A stretch of 64,000 bases of DNA from Tubiluchus corallicola. Lineage: Eukaryota; Priapulida; Priapulimorpha; Priapulimorphida; Tubiluchidae. Position numbers and translations under genes: made by a program. The stretch covers positions 186,001 through 250,000 of the forward strand of contig JAQGDQ010000244.1 in NCBI GenBank assembly GCA_030141605.1, in the 5' to 3' direction. Within the stretch, counting starts at the first letter, position 1. The number at the start of each line of letters is the position of its first letter. Positions 31,165-42,078 of the stretch are shown here, piece after piece. The notes beneath the pieces were generated by a model. The model saw only the letters and a list, made by a program, of their open reading frames with translations. It searched no databases and was not told the DNA's origin.

Positions 31165-33990
31165 TTTTATTTAACATTTTATTTAATACAAAACATACTT
31201 TACAAATTACAAAAACCAAGACATTTCCAATAACATAAACAAATATTAGCATTAACTGACTACCAATGAATGAGTGAATGCAATTAGATGCAATCAGTAA
31301 ATATGCCTTGACTACGCTCTGGCAATTTTGGTTGTTCAGTAAATCATTAGAATGTGTGTTTCAAAGGTAACCAACTTTTTTCTAGTATCCCAAGGTTGGC
31401 ACCTGCATATTTCTCCATCTTATACATATATTTAATACAGCTCATTGCATGATTAAAATTCAGTGTTTGTAATTTGCTTCGAGTACAGCAAATGTAATAT
31501 TTTACTATTAAAATGGTCTTATTTAAACATGGAATTTTTTATGCGGAAACTTTCCAAAAATTACAACAGACTTATCAATTATTACTTCATTACTTGTACT
31601 TTGATCCACCATTTTGTTTAAAATGTTCCCAAATGAGTTTTACTTTATTACAGTCCTACAGAATATGTAATATGGTTTCTGTTTCCGAATTATTACAAGT
31701 GTCAGAATCGGCTTTATTGATTTTGAATAGGAAATGTTTTTTTTGGTAATATACTGTGCAGAACACTAAACTGATAATCGTGTATTTTAGGATCTTTTGT
31801 ACATTTAAAATGAAGCAGATACGCTTCTATTCATATTATATTATGATATATTATATATATATATCATATATTATATTATATATTATATTGTATTGTATTG
31901 TATGGTATTGTATTGTATTGTATTGTATTGTATTGTATTGTATTGTATTGTATTGTATTGTATTGTATTGTATTGTATTGTATTGTATTGTATTGTATTG
32001 TACGGTACGGTACGGTACGGTACGGTGTACGGTTGTACGGTTGTACGGTACGGTACGGTACGGTACGGTACGGTACGGTACGGTACGGTACGGTACTGTA
32101 CTGTACTGTACTGTACTGTACTGTACTGTACTGTACTGTACTGTACTGTACTGTACTGTACTGTACTGTACTGTATTGTATTATATTACATTACATTACA
32201 TTATAATTTATATTTTAATTTATGATTTATTTCCTGACATTTCAGTTCAGAAATTGGCGGAAGACTTTTTTGAGATAATAACTTTCATACACAATCGATG
32301 TTTTAAAGTCACTTTGTGATACAAGTTTTTCGGTTTTGCGATTGTTAGTTTCCGCTCTGCACAGTTTACCACCCGCATTTCGAATATCATTTCGATATCT
32401 ATTTGGAATTGCACTGACAAGACTGTAATACTGAAGAAAATCAACTTCAATTGCAAATTTGCTAATGACTTATCACGTGACATTATAATTCCATTATCAT
32501 TTATTAAATCATAAACGTATAGTACATTATTTTCAATACATGTTGTACAGAACATACGGGTAGCATAATGTCTGTTTTAAATAATCCGTTTGAGTTATCG
32601 GATTTCTTAATATTTCACACCAGCATATAATTCCATCTTGCCAGAAGGGGTTCCCAAGCATTACACTCTTCCCTACTAAAAAAGTTTTTTCCATTTTCCA
32701 AAATCGGAATCTACCCAGTTTTTCTAAGAATATTTTTGCTACCTCTTGCCAAGTTCCATCTGTTGTCATTACTTTTAGCATAAATGAAGCCACGCATGTA
32801 ACACATTTTGGAAGCATTATAGACAGTAGAAATATTACTAATTTGTCACAAACGAAAAATGTTGGAAAGCCCCAAGTTGCGAACACCTAGCTCTAACTTA
32901 ACAAAAACTGTAAACACAGAGCAACACATACAAATAGCAAATACAAATTTTAACAATGAACATTGGTAGAAAACACATAAAAACATAAATAGGCACGCTT
33001 ATCCAAATTCCCCGTTATCAGGAACTAGAATGAAATCACGGGAATATCATCCTTTGTGTTTACAGAGATTGCTTTCGTTGCATCCGCTTTTCTCAGGAAG
33101 ATTTGTCCATTTCTTGTCAATAGGTATTTAAGGCCAGATTGCTTCTTAAACGTTTGGCGCGCCTGATATACCTCACGTCGATAGCTTGTTAAAGACTGGA
33201 AATGCTAATTTTTTGGCATGATCCTGTGAAGCCTATGTCATTTGTTGTAGGAATTTTCCTGCGATTATTATACACTTTGTCCCGAATTTGACTGTTAGCA
33301 AATTTCACCACAATGGCTGGTGGCCCTCTTTTACTTTCATTTGATTTAACCCTATGGAAGATGTTAATGTCCTCCTTCGTAACTGCAAACCCCATTTCAG
33401 CCGCTTCCTTCATAACGATGTAGTTTGTGTCTTGAGTCTTCTGAACAGGTACACTGGCAATTAAAAGAATATCTCGTCTGCTGTATTGATCTAAATTGTC
33501 TAGTAATCAGGTTTCATTCAATTCTCTCTCAAAACGTAAAATGATGGCCTTTTGTTTCTGCTGTTCACTCTCTAAGTTTCGCATTTTTTATTTGCCTCTG
33601 TCAGATTCTCAAGTGCTGTACGTAACTGCGCATTCATTCTGTCGTATTTATTAGACGTAAACTGTTGACTGGCTTTGAGCTCACCGACGACTTCACTCTG
33701 TGTGGATAAAACACTTTGTTGTAGACTAAGCACTGACTGAAGCGATTCAGTAAGAACTGACAATTGTTTAAAAACTTCAGGTAGTATCTTACAACATTGA
33801 ACACAGCCTTCCGTACCTTGAGATAATTTTTCATAGTTTTCATCTACCGTAGTTTCTAAATGCTCGCTATTTTTTACTTCAGGCCCAGAGTCCACACTCG
33901 AACTTTTGTCCATTCTAATTTTTTTTGCACTTGCTGCTTCCAAGAATCCAAAATTGAAAGCATATTGCATATTATCACTATGCACTTTTC
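31165..33990 (-). pseudogene. Decayed L1/Tx1-like LINE (ORF1 and ORF2 C-terminus)
   Basis: Minus strand. ORF1 (about 33985 down to 33190) has a coiled-coil-like Gln/Leu/Ser-rich N-terminus, then LDNLDQYSRRDILLIASVP, EDINIFHRVKS and GPPAIVVKFANSQIRDKVY, an L1-type ORF1 RNA-recognition region with one in-frame stop. The ORF2 C-terminal region follows directly (32886-32247: WQEVAKIFLEKLGRF, GNPFWQDGIICWCEILRNP), so most of ORF2 is deleted. Past the pentamer array, 31790-31500 reads KINKADSDTC, SETETILHIL, DCNKVKLIWEHF, the ORF2 C-terminal Cys/His-type segment, with a frameshift and stop. Presumed 3' UTR follows to about 31165. Inactive. Confidence 0.75.
31886..32195. repeat. Block-structured pentanucleotide satellite
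   Basis: About 300 bases of 5-bp units in successive homogeneous blocks: TATTG (about 31888-31999), TACGG (about 32000-32095, with a short TGTACGGT irregularity at 32028-32046), TACTG (about 32096-32173), then TATTA/TTACA. It interrupts the LINE ORF2 remnant. Long open frames on + encode only YCIVL, YGTVR and YCTVL repeats. Confidence 0.97.
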
Positions 33991-34225
33991 ATTTGCAAAA
34001 CATTCTAGTCCTCAAGAACAACAATTTTTTCACATCCTTATGGGAAGAAACAAAATTCCACGTCAACCATATTACTCACGCATGTGCAATCCACGCATAC
34101 GTTATTGGTAGTTGTTTTCATTATTATTTTTAAGTTAATAAATATTCAGTATAGCAATCAACGATCAGCAACACACTTACATTATAAAATGGATAAAAGT
34201 TATAAGTAACAGAGATTTGTACGGC

Positions 34226-34767
34226 AAAATCAAGGAAGAAAAATGGACCCGAAAGCAGGGGCGGAACTAGGGTGGAGCGAGGGGGGTGCCCCCTGTCAAA
34301 ATTTGCGCCCCCGCCCCACTGCAAAATCGGACAAATAATTTTTTGTAGTGAAAATTGCAGTTCGCATGTAATCATTTTCAATATGAATTAGAATTAGTTA
34401 AAAAAAATGTTTGGTAGCTTCAGTGTATTATTTTCTTAAAACTTGTGTGTGATAAATTTCTGCAAATAACAATTTAGTTAGAGGCACATTAATAACGTTA
34501 GGTTAACTGTGAGTTAATTTTCTCATTATTGCTCTGTCTGCTACGCCGTCCTACACACATGCTAATTATAGCCCTGCATGCAGTATAAAAGGGGTTAAAA
34601 ATTGGCTTAACCATTATTTAACCACTTCGGATACCTCGCCCCCTCCCCCAGAAAATTTTTGCGCCTCCCCCCCTGCTTGTCACATCTAGTTCCGGCCCTG
34701 CCCGAAAGATGAAACACAGGAGACCTAACTGGGTGGGTTATGTTCTGAGATTATCGGAGAAGAATCC
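34226..34767 (+). pseudogene. LINE ORF2 fragment split by a hAT MITE
   Basis: Just before the MITE the sequence reads KIKEEKWTRK (34226-34255), and just after it MKHRRPNWVGYVLRL and SEKNPLIILKL (34709-34767). Together they match the IKEEPWTRK...RWIGHMLRL region of the LINE at 24310-24390. The hAT MITE at 34256-34700 inserted into this LINE remnant, duplicating cccgaaag. Confidence 0.7.
34256..34700. mobile_element. hAT-type MITE, copy 2 (inverted relative to copy 1)
   Basis: Starts caggggcggaactag and ends ctagttccggccctg, with perfect 8-bp flanks cccgaaag (34248-34255 and 34701-34708). The body is the reverse complement of 12276-12715 with few differences. The perfect duplication suggests a younger insertion than copy 1. 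Confidence 0.94.
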
Positions 34768-34804
34768 ACTTATTATATTAAAGCTTTCTACGGACCAATT
34801 CTAC

Positions 34805-35017
34805 CTTGGCTACAAAGCAAACGGTAGGTAGACCGTAGACATGCAGCGTAATATCGGCAGGCGCTTGATACACGTTGTTTGATGATACGCATTTAAAACT
34901 TGCGCTGTCAAAGTCGTGCGAAGCAAACAAAAATTGCTGCTGACCTTTAAATCGGTAATTCAACGTTAGATCACGGGACTCACGGAATTCAACGTTAATC
35001 ATTTTAACAACCTTTAG
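34805..35017 (-). CDS. Possible Ig-like domain exon, antisense and upstream of cathepsin
   Basis: Minus-strand open segment with acceptor-like aaattctag and donor-like aag|gtagaa (read on that strand). It encodes RESRDLTLNYRFKGQQQF, then SASFKCVSSNNVYQAPADIT and LHVYGLP. The F-x-C...N...LxVxGxP pattern is that of the C-terminal half of an immunoglobulin-like domain. No neighbouring exons of such a gene were found, so it may be one exon of a gene that encloses the cathepsin gene on the other strand, a relic, or chance. Confidence 0.35.
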
Positions 35018-35081
35018 CTAGAATTTGTTTGTTTTTTGTCTTTTCATTATTTAAGTTATCGCTTATTTTTAAAATTAAATC

Positions 35082-36443
35082 ATGAATTTGCTCGTGTTTC
35101 CTCTCATCCTTTTACAAATTGGGGAGAGCTTTGGCGCTATGACCGGAGGAATTGCGGAAGCTGATAAACATTCTGACTCAATTCAAGCTATTTCTGATTT
35201 TGCTGTCAAAAGAATAGATGCTGGCCTGAATTCGCCATTCACGTCGAAACTTGTGAAAATTGTACATGCGAAAACTCAAGTAGTGGCGGGACTGAAATAT
35301 TTCTTGGATTTGGAAATTGGGTATACAACATGCAGAAAAGCAAAATTTAGAAGTGAAAATTGTGAATTTGATAGTGACAAGGTGACCCAAATTTGTCATA
35401 TTGAGATTTACGAAAGACCTTGGGAGGATTACAAGGAAGTTACCAAGGAACCTCTTTGTAGACCTAGCAACTCTAAGCACACTGAGGAAGACAAAGATGT
35501 TATTAACAAATTTGTGAAACGGGAAAATCTGCAGGTGCTTTTTGGAGAATTTAAGGAGTTTATGAAACGTTTCAACAAAAGCTATGAAAGTTTGGAAGAA
35601 CAGAATTACCGTTTTAAAATATTTTGCAAAAACATGGAGTCAATTGCCAAACTGCAGCAGCATGAACAAGGCACTGCGACTTATGGAGCAACAGTTTTTG
35701 CTGATCTTACAGAGGCGGAATATCGGAAGCACTATGTAACTCGTGCATGGGATTTAACCAATCGTCCTAGTGCCTGGGCTAACATTCCCGATGGTCCACT
35801 TCCTAAATCTTTTGATTGGCGGGACCATGGAGCGGTGACTCCTGTAAAAAATCAGGGTATGTGTGGTTCGTGCTGGGCATTTTCTGTTACTGGTAATATT
35901 GAAGGACAGTGGGCTGTAAACAAAGGACACTTGTATGAATTGTCTGAACAAGAACTGGTGGACTGTGATAAACTTGATGAAGGCTGTAATGGTGGATTGC
36001 CTACAAATGCATATAAGGAAATTATCAGACTCGGCGGTTTAGAAGATGAATCAGATTATCCTTACGAAGGTCATAACGACAAATGTGCTTTTTCTAAAAA
36101 AGATGCAGAAGTTTCCATTAATGGCTCGGTTTCCATTTCTAAAGATGAAGAGGACATGGCAGCGTGGTTAGTGCATAATGGTCCGATATCAATTGGTATC
36201 AATGCTAATGCCATGATGTGGTACATGGGAGGGGTTTCACATCCATGGAAGATCTTCTGCTCACGTAGTAGCTTGGACCATGGTGTTTTGATTGTAGGCT
36301 TTGGTAATGATGGCAACACTCCATACTGGATCATAAAGAATAGTTGGGGAACCGGTTGGGGTGAAGATGGCTATTACCGTGTTTATCGTGGTGATGGCAC
36401 TTGTGGTTTAAATTTGATGTGTACTTCAGCGACAGTTAAATAA
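35082..36443 (+). CDS. CTSF: Cathepsin F-like cysteine protease with cystatin domain, intronless
   Basis: 453-residue papain-family (C1A) endopeptidase, expected in lysosomes or secreted. Residues 1-18 look like a signal peptide. Residues about 20-125 form a cystatin-like domain with N-terminal Gly (22-23), QVVAG (66-70) and a PW pair (113-114). An inhibitory propeptide follows with ERFNIN-type E173, R177, F181, N184, I188. The mature enzyme starts near PKSFDWRDHG (241). Catalytic residues are all present: Gln258, Cys264 in CGSCWAF, His400 in LDHGV and Asn420 in IIKNSWGTGW; GCNGG lies at 301-305. The HGVSHP-like GGVSHPWKIFC is typical of cathepsin F. The reading frame is uninterrupted, unlike the multi-exon genes around it, suggesting a retrocopy or intron loss. 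ATG at 35082 is the first Met and gives the signal peptide. Confidence 0.97.
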   Translation: MNLLVFPLILLQIGESFGAMTGGIAEADKHSDSIQAISDFAVKRIDAGLNSPFTSKLVKIVHAKTQVVAGLKYFLDLEIGYTTCRKAKFRSENCEFDSDKVTQICHIEIYERPWEDYKEVTKEPLCRPSNSKHTEEDKDVINKFVKRENLQVLFGEFKEFMKRFNKSYESLEEQNYRFKIFCKNMESIAKLQQHEQGTATYGATVFADLTEAEYRKHYVTRAWDLTNRPSAWANIPDGPLPKSFDWRDHGAVTPVKNQGMCGSCWAFSVTGNIEGQWAVNKGHLYELSEQELVDCDKLDEGCNGGLPTNAYKEIIRLGGLEDESDYPYEGHNDKCAFSKKDAEVSINGSVSISKDEEDMAAWLVHNGPISIGINANAMMWYMGGVSHPWKIFCSRSSLDHGVLIVGFGNDGNTPYWIIKNSWGTGWGEDGYYRVYRGDGTCGLNLMCTSATVK

Positions 36444-38764
36444 TTTTAAAAAATCTCAGAATGCTTTAAGAACGGACTGTGTTGAAAATTTGGAATCTAA
36501 TTTGTTAACTGATGTGATAAAAAAATTTTAAATTTCAAGAAGAGTTTCTTCATTATTTGTATATATACATATACACATATAAATATATAATTTTACATAT
36601 ATTATAACAGACCGGTGGCTAGTAATATTTTAATCAAGCTGCTTTGTTAGTATCTACATATTATTTGTACCTAAAATCCTAGATACAAATTATTTTCCTT
36701 ACATTGACAAAACCTTTTTTTGTCAGTTTGTCAACTTTTGCTGACATATTTTTCACGACTTATGATGTGATTTCTGAATATTTTTTACCATTTTTGAAAT
36801 AGTATTAGATTTTTTCTCAAAGTACCACATACTGTAAATTATTACAGTAAACAGGCAGCTATACCATTTCACAAGTGTCCGAGGTTGTTGCGCCTGTTAT
36901 TTAAACATGCAGTATATCTCGCATTAAAAAAATTCATACTTATTTGTGGTGACTTAAATACAAGTTTTGTCAAAGTTTCTGTTCTCAAGTGAAGTACAAG
37001 AAAATTCCAAGAAATTTTAATGAAAATGTACCATCCCTGTTTATAACTCCTTACAATGTATTCCGTCTCTGATATATTTGACAAATTAATATGTTTTGCT
37101 ATTTGAGGCAATCTGCCAAATGAAATTTCAGCTACCTAGCTAAATTAGGCTACAATCAAAGTTTAAAAATTAGCGTTCTCTACTGTTAATACTAAATTTT
37201 TCTCCGTTTGTTATGTACATGAATAATAAAGGTAACGAGGACAGCTGAAGTTAATTTATGATATTTAGTTACTCTTATCTAAATTTTGAGGCACCTAATG
37301 TTTTGCTTATGCTTATTCATTACTGTCAATATGCTGTAACATATTAAACAATATTGCAGCACTGTAGTTACATATGTTAACCTAATAGCTGATTTAATTT
37401 TTTATTATTGTAAGTAATAAAACATTTGTATTGCACCTATTGCAATTATTGCTGAATAGCATAGATAACAGTTTAGTATTCACAGCTGGTGTCGTTGTCA
37501 AATATTTTTCGCATGATTGTGCAATCGCCGTTGTTGGAAACTTTGTGGTACTTTTATTTCTTTTTGATTTTGTGCCAAGATGCGGCCGAAAATAATTTTG
37601 TTAATCTAAAGTAAAGCCTGTGACGGTCCTATTTGCAGAGTTAAAAAATCTGAAAATTTTTGATTAATGTTTATTGGAAGATCTACATTTTGTTTTTCCA
37701 TTGCACCTGTATTTGTTTACTTGCTATTAAACAAAAACAAGAACACAGATTAAAATGTATAGACATAATTATTACAACATAAGAAAATGAAAGAATGACA
37801 AGCTACAGAAGATTGGTATAACATTCACATCTTGGATTGATACGATTTCGGATTATTTCTGTAAATAAAGTTGAATTTTACTTTAACTGATATAGTGTTG
37901 TAATATCATTTTATCTTAACATAAGTAATATGCACACAAGCATCACAATAGGCATATGCATCTGTACACATGATTAACTTTTTTCCTCACACTACTCTTC
38001 CAGCAACAGCTGTGAACTAGTAAAACCATTTTTGGCTTTATTCATGGATCATTTAATGCGATCTAAAATTTGTGAAAAGAAAGTTAACGGCCTGCGAAGA
38101 CAATACATAGTTTGCAAAATGTCAGTCAACCAGCGGGGTTCCGCCTCGTGATGGCCAATTAGCTCTCTCTTTGCCTTGCCTCCTCCTTCATCTGAGTTGG
38201 GCAACAAAAGTGGCTCACAAACACGTGCAAAAATTGCATTGAAATATACTGCGAGAGTTAAGATCGAGTGGGTATTATTATACTGTAATTATTATTTTTG
38301 TTTTCTCCAGCCATACAAGATTTCTGCAACTAAAATTTGTCTAGCAGTAGTACTGAGAAATTATAGTGGTGAAACATAACGCTTGAATAATAGTTATGTA
38401 GATGTATAGTGCCTGGAAAGACTCAAAACACATTTTTCAGTTTCTCCAAGCCAAAAAACTCAAATCTGCTGCTGAAAAATCTCTCCCAGCTAGGTAAATA
38501 ACATGAGCTGAGTCATCAAATTAATAAAAACGCTGTCTGTCTGAAGGTAATTAGTTTCATATTTCTTTTAATTAAAGCTGTTACAAGAGACTGCTAAATG
38601 CTACTATTGCATTACTCTTTCTTAAGTTTATCTGGGGCAATTAACTTATGTTATTTAAACCCTAATTGCTTATATAAGTCTTTAAGACTGATCATTCATA
38701 ATGTCTAATATGGTCTTAAACGTATGATCATTTTGTAGATCTTATAAAAGATACTTTCCTTGTA

Positions 38765-39080
38765 CCATATTTTCTGTGTACTGCATTGTTCTAGTACCAG
38801 TTAAACTTTTCCAGTACTAAACTTTCCTGGCAGCAAACCTCTTCGTACCATTTTTGCCTTGTGCCAAATTTACTTGTACCAAAAATGATTGTCTATCTTT
38901 ACCAGTACTGTATTAAATCTTCCCAGTACTATATTGACCTGTGCCCAATTTTCCTAGTGGTAAAATTTCGCTGTACTAAAAATTCCTAACAGCAAATTTT
39001 CCTGGTACCAAAATTTTCTCGTACTAGAATTACTGGAACCAAATTTATCAGTACCAAACTTACTGTAGTGCCAAATTTTT
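38765..39080. repeat. Degenerate GTACCAAATTTTCC array
   Basis: About 20 loosely conserved units of 12-18 bases built on gtaccaaattttcctgg/agtactaaac words. The structure parallels the gtgccatttttcctg array at 16940-17225 but with a different core. Confidence 0.75.
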
Positions 39081-41400
39081 TAATGTTTTCTAGCTATTTA
39101 CATGCTACAGCGAGGGAGTTTGTGAGAACGTGTGTTACGTTACGTCATCAAGTTGGGCGGGGCTAAACCGGGCTTGTGATCTATTTATAAATTATTCTAT
39201 TTCATTATGTAAAGTAACTAAAACAGATGACAGTAAATGATCTTATTTCAATATACGCTATAGTTTACAATTATATCTTTCTGTGCTGCATGAGAAAATA
39301 AATGTTTGCTCTTAATTTTTGTAACATAGTTCCCTACAGTGGAAATTGTTTAATAGGCGTTTTTGCAGATTGGCTGTGCGCACGTGCAGTTGCTGTAGGT
39401 CAAAAGTTAAATAAGTATACCACAGTAATGTGTCTTAACTACACCCAGCATGTGACGTATGGATAAAGCAGTTTTTAAGCTTTTATAATGCTACTTTATG
39501 ACCTATAAATTATAGGAGCTTTCATTAATTATATTTATTGTATTTTCTATCGACTTTAGATAGATCGTATTTTATTTCGGCTCTTCTGATCTTGATAGTG
39601 GACTTGTTTTTTATTTGCTTCATTGTGTTATAGTTGTCAGCCGCTCTGAATTAAGAGATGTAATGCTTTATAGTGATACAGCATTTCGGAACACTCAAAC
39701 ACAAAATTCGGCGTCCAGTGGCAGGCCATACTCAACATAGATGATTGTGGAAACAGGCTGGAATCTTACTCGTTATCAAAACTGTGTGCCCTAAGATGAA
39801 ACACTGAACCTCATAGACAATGGTGTCTTGGATGTCCAATGATATAAACAGCCCGAATCAGTGTCGAGAATAAAACTGCCAGTGAAAGCATCACGAACAC
39901 GTTCATTAGACAGCTACATCACTGTTCTTAAGTTCAGTCACCAAACACAGGCTGTACGTGCCCACTTGGTTAGTTTTCACTACTCAGTGTGTTTAAGGGG
40001 TATTTAATTTCTGATTTTATGCAAGAATCGGGCTCTCTGCATAGGAACTTCGAGAACAACGGTAATTAGTATACATTACTGCACTTAGTCAAGCACAATA
40101 CAACCGCTGTCACCTACGTACATGCATGACTCGGAAACTACGAGAATTGCAATTGTTAATAGTATTCATTATTATAATTAAGACGGCATCGTGGGTAGCA
40201 AATCTTCATTTGTTGCTTTTTTGGGCTGTTGTTTAAATTTTCGTTTGAATTTATTGGGCGCTGATATTTTGTAATTCCCATAGAATCATGAAGCACATTG
40301 ATTATGAAGCATTATTTCTCCTATCCGAGTAACGCAGTCGTGGAGAAAACGCTGAACTTGAACTGTGATCTTGAGTTTAGCGCGCTACCTAGTGTGGATC
40401 CCCATTAAAATAAATACATTGAAATCATAATAGTTTATATTTTAACCAAAAGTTACCAATGAATTAGACTTTTCGCGTTGTTAGGCACCAAAAATTTTCG
40501 TTTTTCGGGTTAGTTTCAATTTTAATTAGAACTTAAAACGTATATCTTTAAAAAGGCACTAGGTCATGTGACCTGGCAATGAGCCGCATTACAGGTAGTC
40601 GCCATTTTTTATTGTTGGTGTGTTGCATTGCTCTCATTGTTGTGTGATGTAGGGCCTGTAGGCTTGATATGGTTGTTGTGATACTGTGGCGGTGGACTAA
40701 GTTGTGAAATTTATTAACATTTCATTTGTATTTTTAGTGTATGAATTGATTTGCAGTAGGTACCGTTTTAACTTTGTAATTAAATTTTGTTAGCTAAGTG
40801 TATTTGATCACGTATCGACATGTAAAATTTTGTAGCTTACCGAAGATCGAAAGGGCGAAGCCTATAAGTAAGCTTTTTGCCCATAGTTGTCTCTCTGTTA
40901 ATTGTTTTATCGCAAGTTTTCTCTTTCACGTTATAATCTTGTTATAATTCTGTTGTCTCTCTCAAGTGGAAGTGCTACCTAGCGGCAGTTGTCATGGTAT
41001 GGTGAGGAAGCAAGGTCTGTGGCGGTATGGCAAATGTGTCAAATGTGTTGATTTATGATAGACTGGAATGGTGTTGCAGAGGGATTAAATTTTAAAAAAA
41101 CGCTTAAAGTCCACTCGGGCTGAAACGGGTCGTGGAACTTCATTGGATGATCGGCGCTATTACACTTTCGCACCTCCTAATTTTTTCTAGGTTATTACTC
41201 GTTTCTAGGCTTGCTCGTTTGTCATTATTCTCACTTCATCAGTGAATGTTTCCTCTAATCTCGTGGTAATTTACTCATATATTTAGTGTATAATTACCAA
41301 TAATTACGTTGTATTTACAGTTCTACACTATACAGTTCGTATCGCCATCATGTTTGTGTGTGTAGTCACGTGACGAATTTCGTACTAGTTTATGCATTAT

Positions 41401-41649
41401 CAGGGCTTAGCTTAAAAGGCATGTGACACACTTTTCAGACAAGAAAATTCAGTTCAGTCTCGGTAAAAAATTCGGTACGGCTTTGGTCTGGTATTGCAGT
41501 TTAACCTGATATTTTATTTGGAATTCGGTTCGGCAGCACAGCCGATCGTTCGGTTAAGCTTCGGTTTGGTGGCGCTGAAGAATAAAAAATTCGATTTCGG
41601 TTTGGTTAATGAAAGTTTTGCCTTCACTGCACTACTAACCTAATCCCTG
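41401..41649. mobile_element. Possible short hAT-like element
   Basis: Left end cagggcttagcttaaaag and right end actaacctaatccctg are imperfect inverted repeats with CAGGG termini. The interior repeats ttcggtttgg-like words. No convincing 8-bp target duplication (tgcattat versus tggtgtac). Confidence 0.35.
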
Positions 41650-42078
41650 TGGTGTACTAGTAGTACTCAGCACTTAGCCTGATGTAAATGACTTATTGAT
41701 AAAACGTGCAATTCGGTAATTAGGAAGTCTGCCAGATAAAAACTTAATCAACTGCCTTCTGTGATAAAACACAAACTTTCGTTATTCACAGCTCAAGTGT
41801 TCGGGCTTTCAGCGTGTAATAACTGAATGCCCATTGTTAACATAACAGTGCAGTTAGTTGAAATGCACCAGTGGTGCTTTTTTTTGCAAAGGTAAATGAA
41901 TTCAGTTTCTTCACTGCACTCAAATCTTAACAACAGGTTGTGCGTGTGCCCAACGTGAATAAGGAAAAGAGTACTCGAGTCTGCTTTGTGCTACCTGTGT
42001 AAACTGTATTAGTCATGATTTTTTTTAGTTTGTGGTGGTAGCTACATATTGACAAGTCGAGTATGAGCACTCGTGGTA

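Larger units (their letters stand above)
36444..42078. other. 5.6-kb non-coding interval between cathepsin and the THAP gene
   Basis: Cathepsin 3' flank (an aataaa at 37225-37230 is the first that I noticed), AT-rich DNA, the degenerate array at 38765-39080 and a possible hAT fragment at 41401-41649. A GC-box-like gggcgggg with tacgtca near 39145-39166, and a gccattttttattg word near 40602, could belong to promoters. Any 5' untranslated exon of the THAP gene probably lies after about 40560. No coding exon supported. Confidence 0.4.

Noticed and set aside
31513-31749. 78-residue plus-strand open frame
   Set aside because: Antisense shadow of the decayed LINE ORF2 C-terminus read on the minus strand.
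31756-32319. Open frames of 102-187 residues
   Set aside because: They cross the pentanucleotide satellite and encode only YCIVL/YGTVR/YCTVL repeats.
42073-42078. GTG start six bases upstream of the THAP ATG
   Set aside because: Animal genes rarely start at GTG; ATG at 42079 places the THAP motif at the usual N-terminal position.
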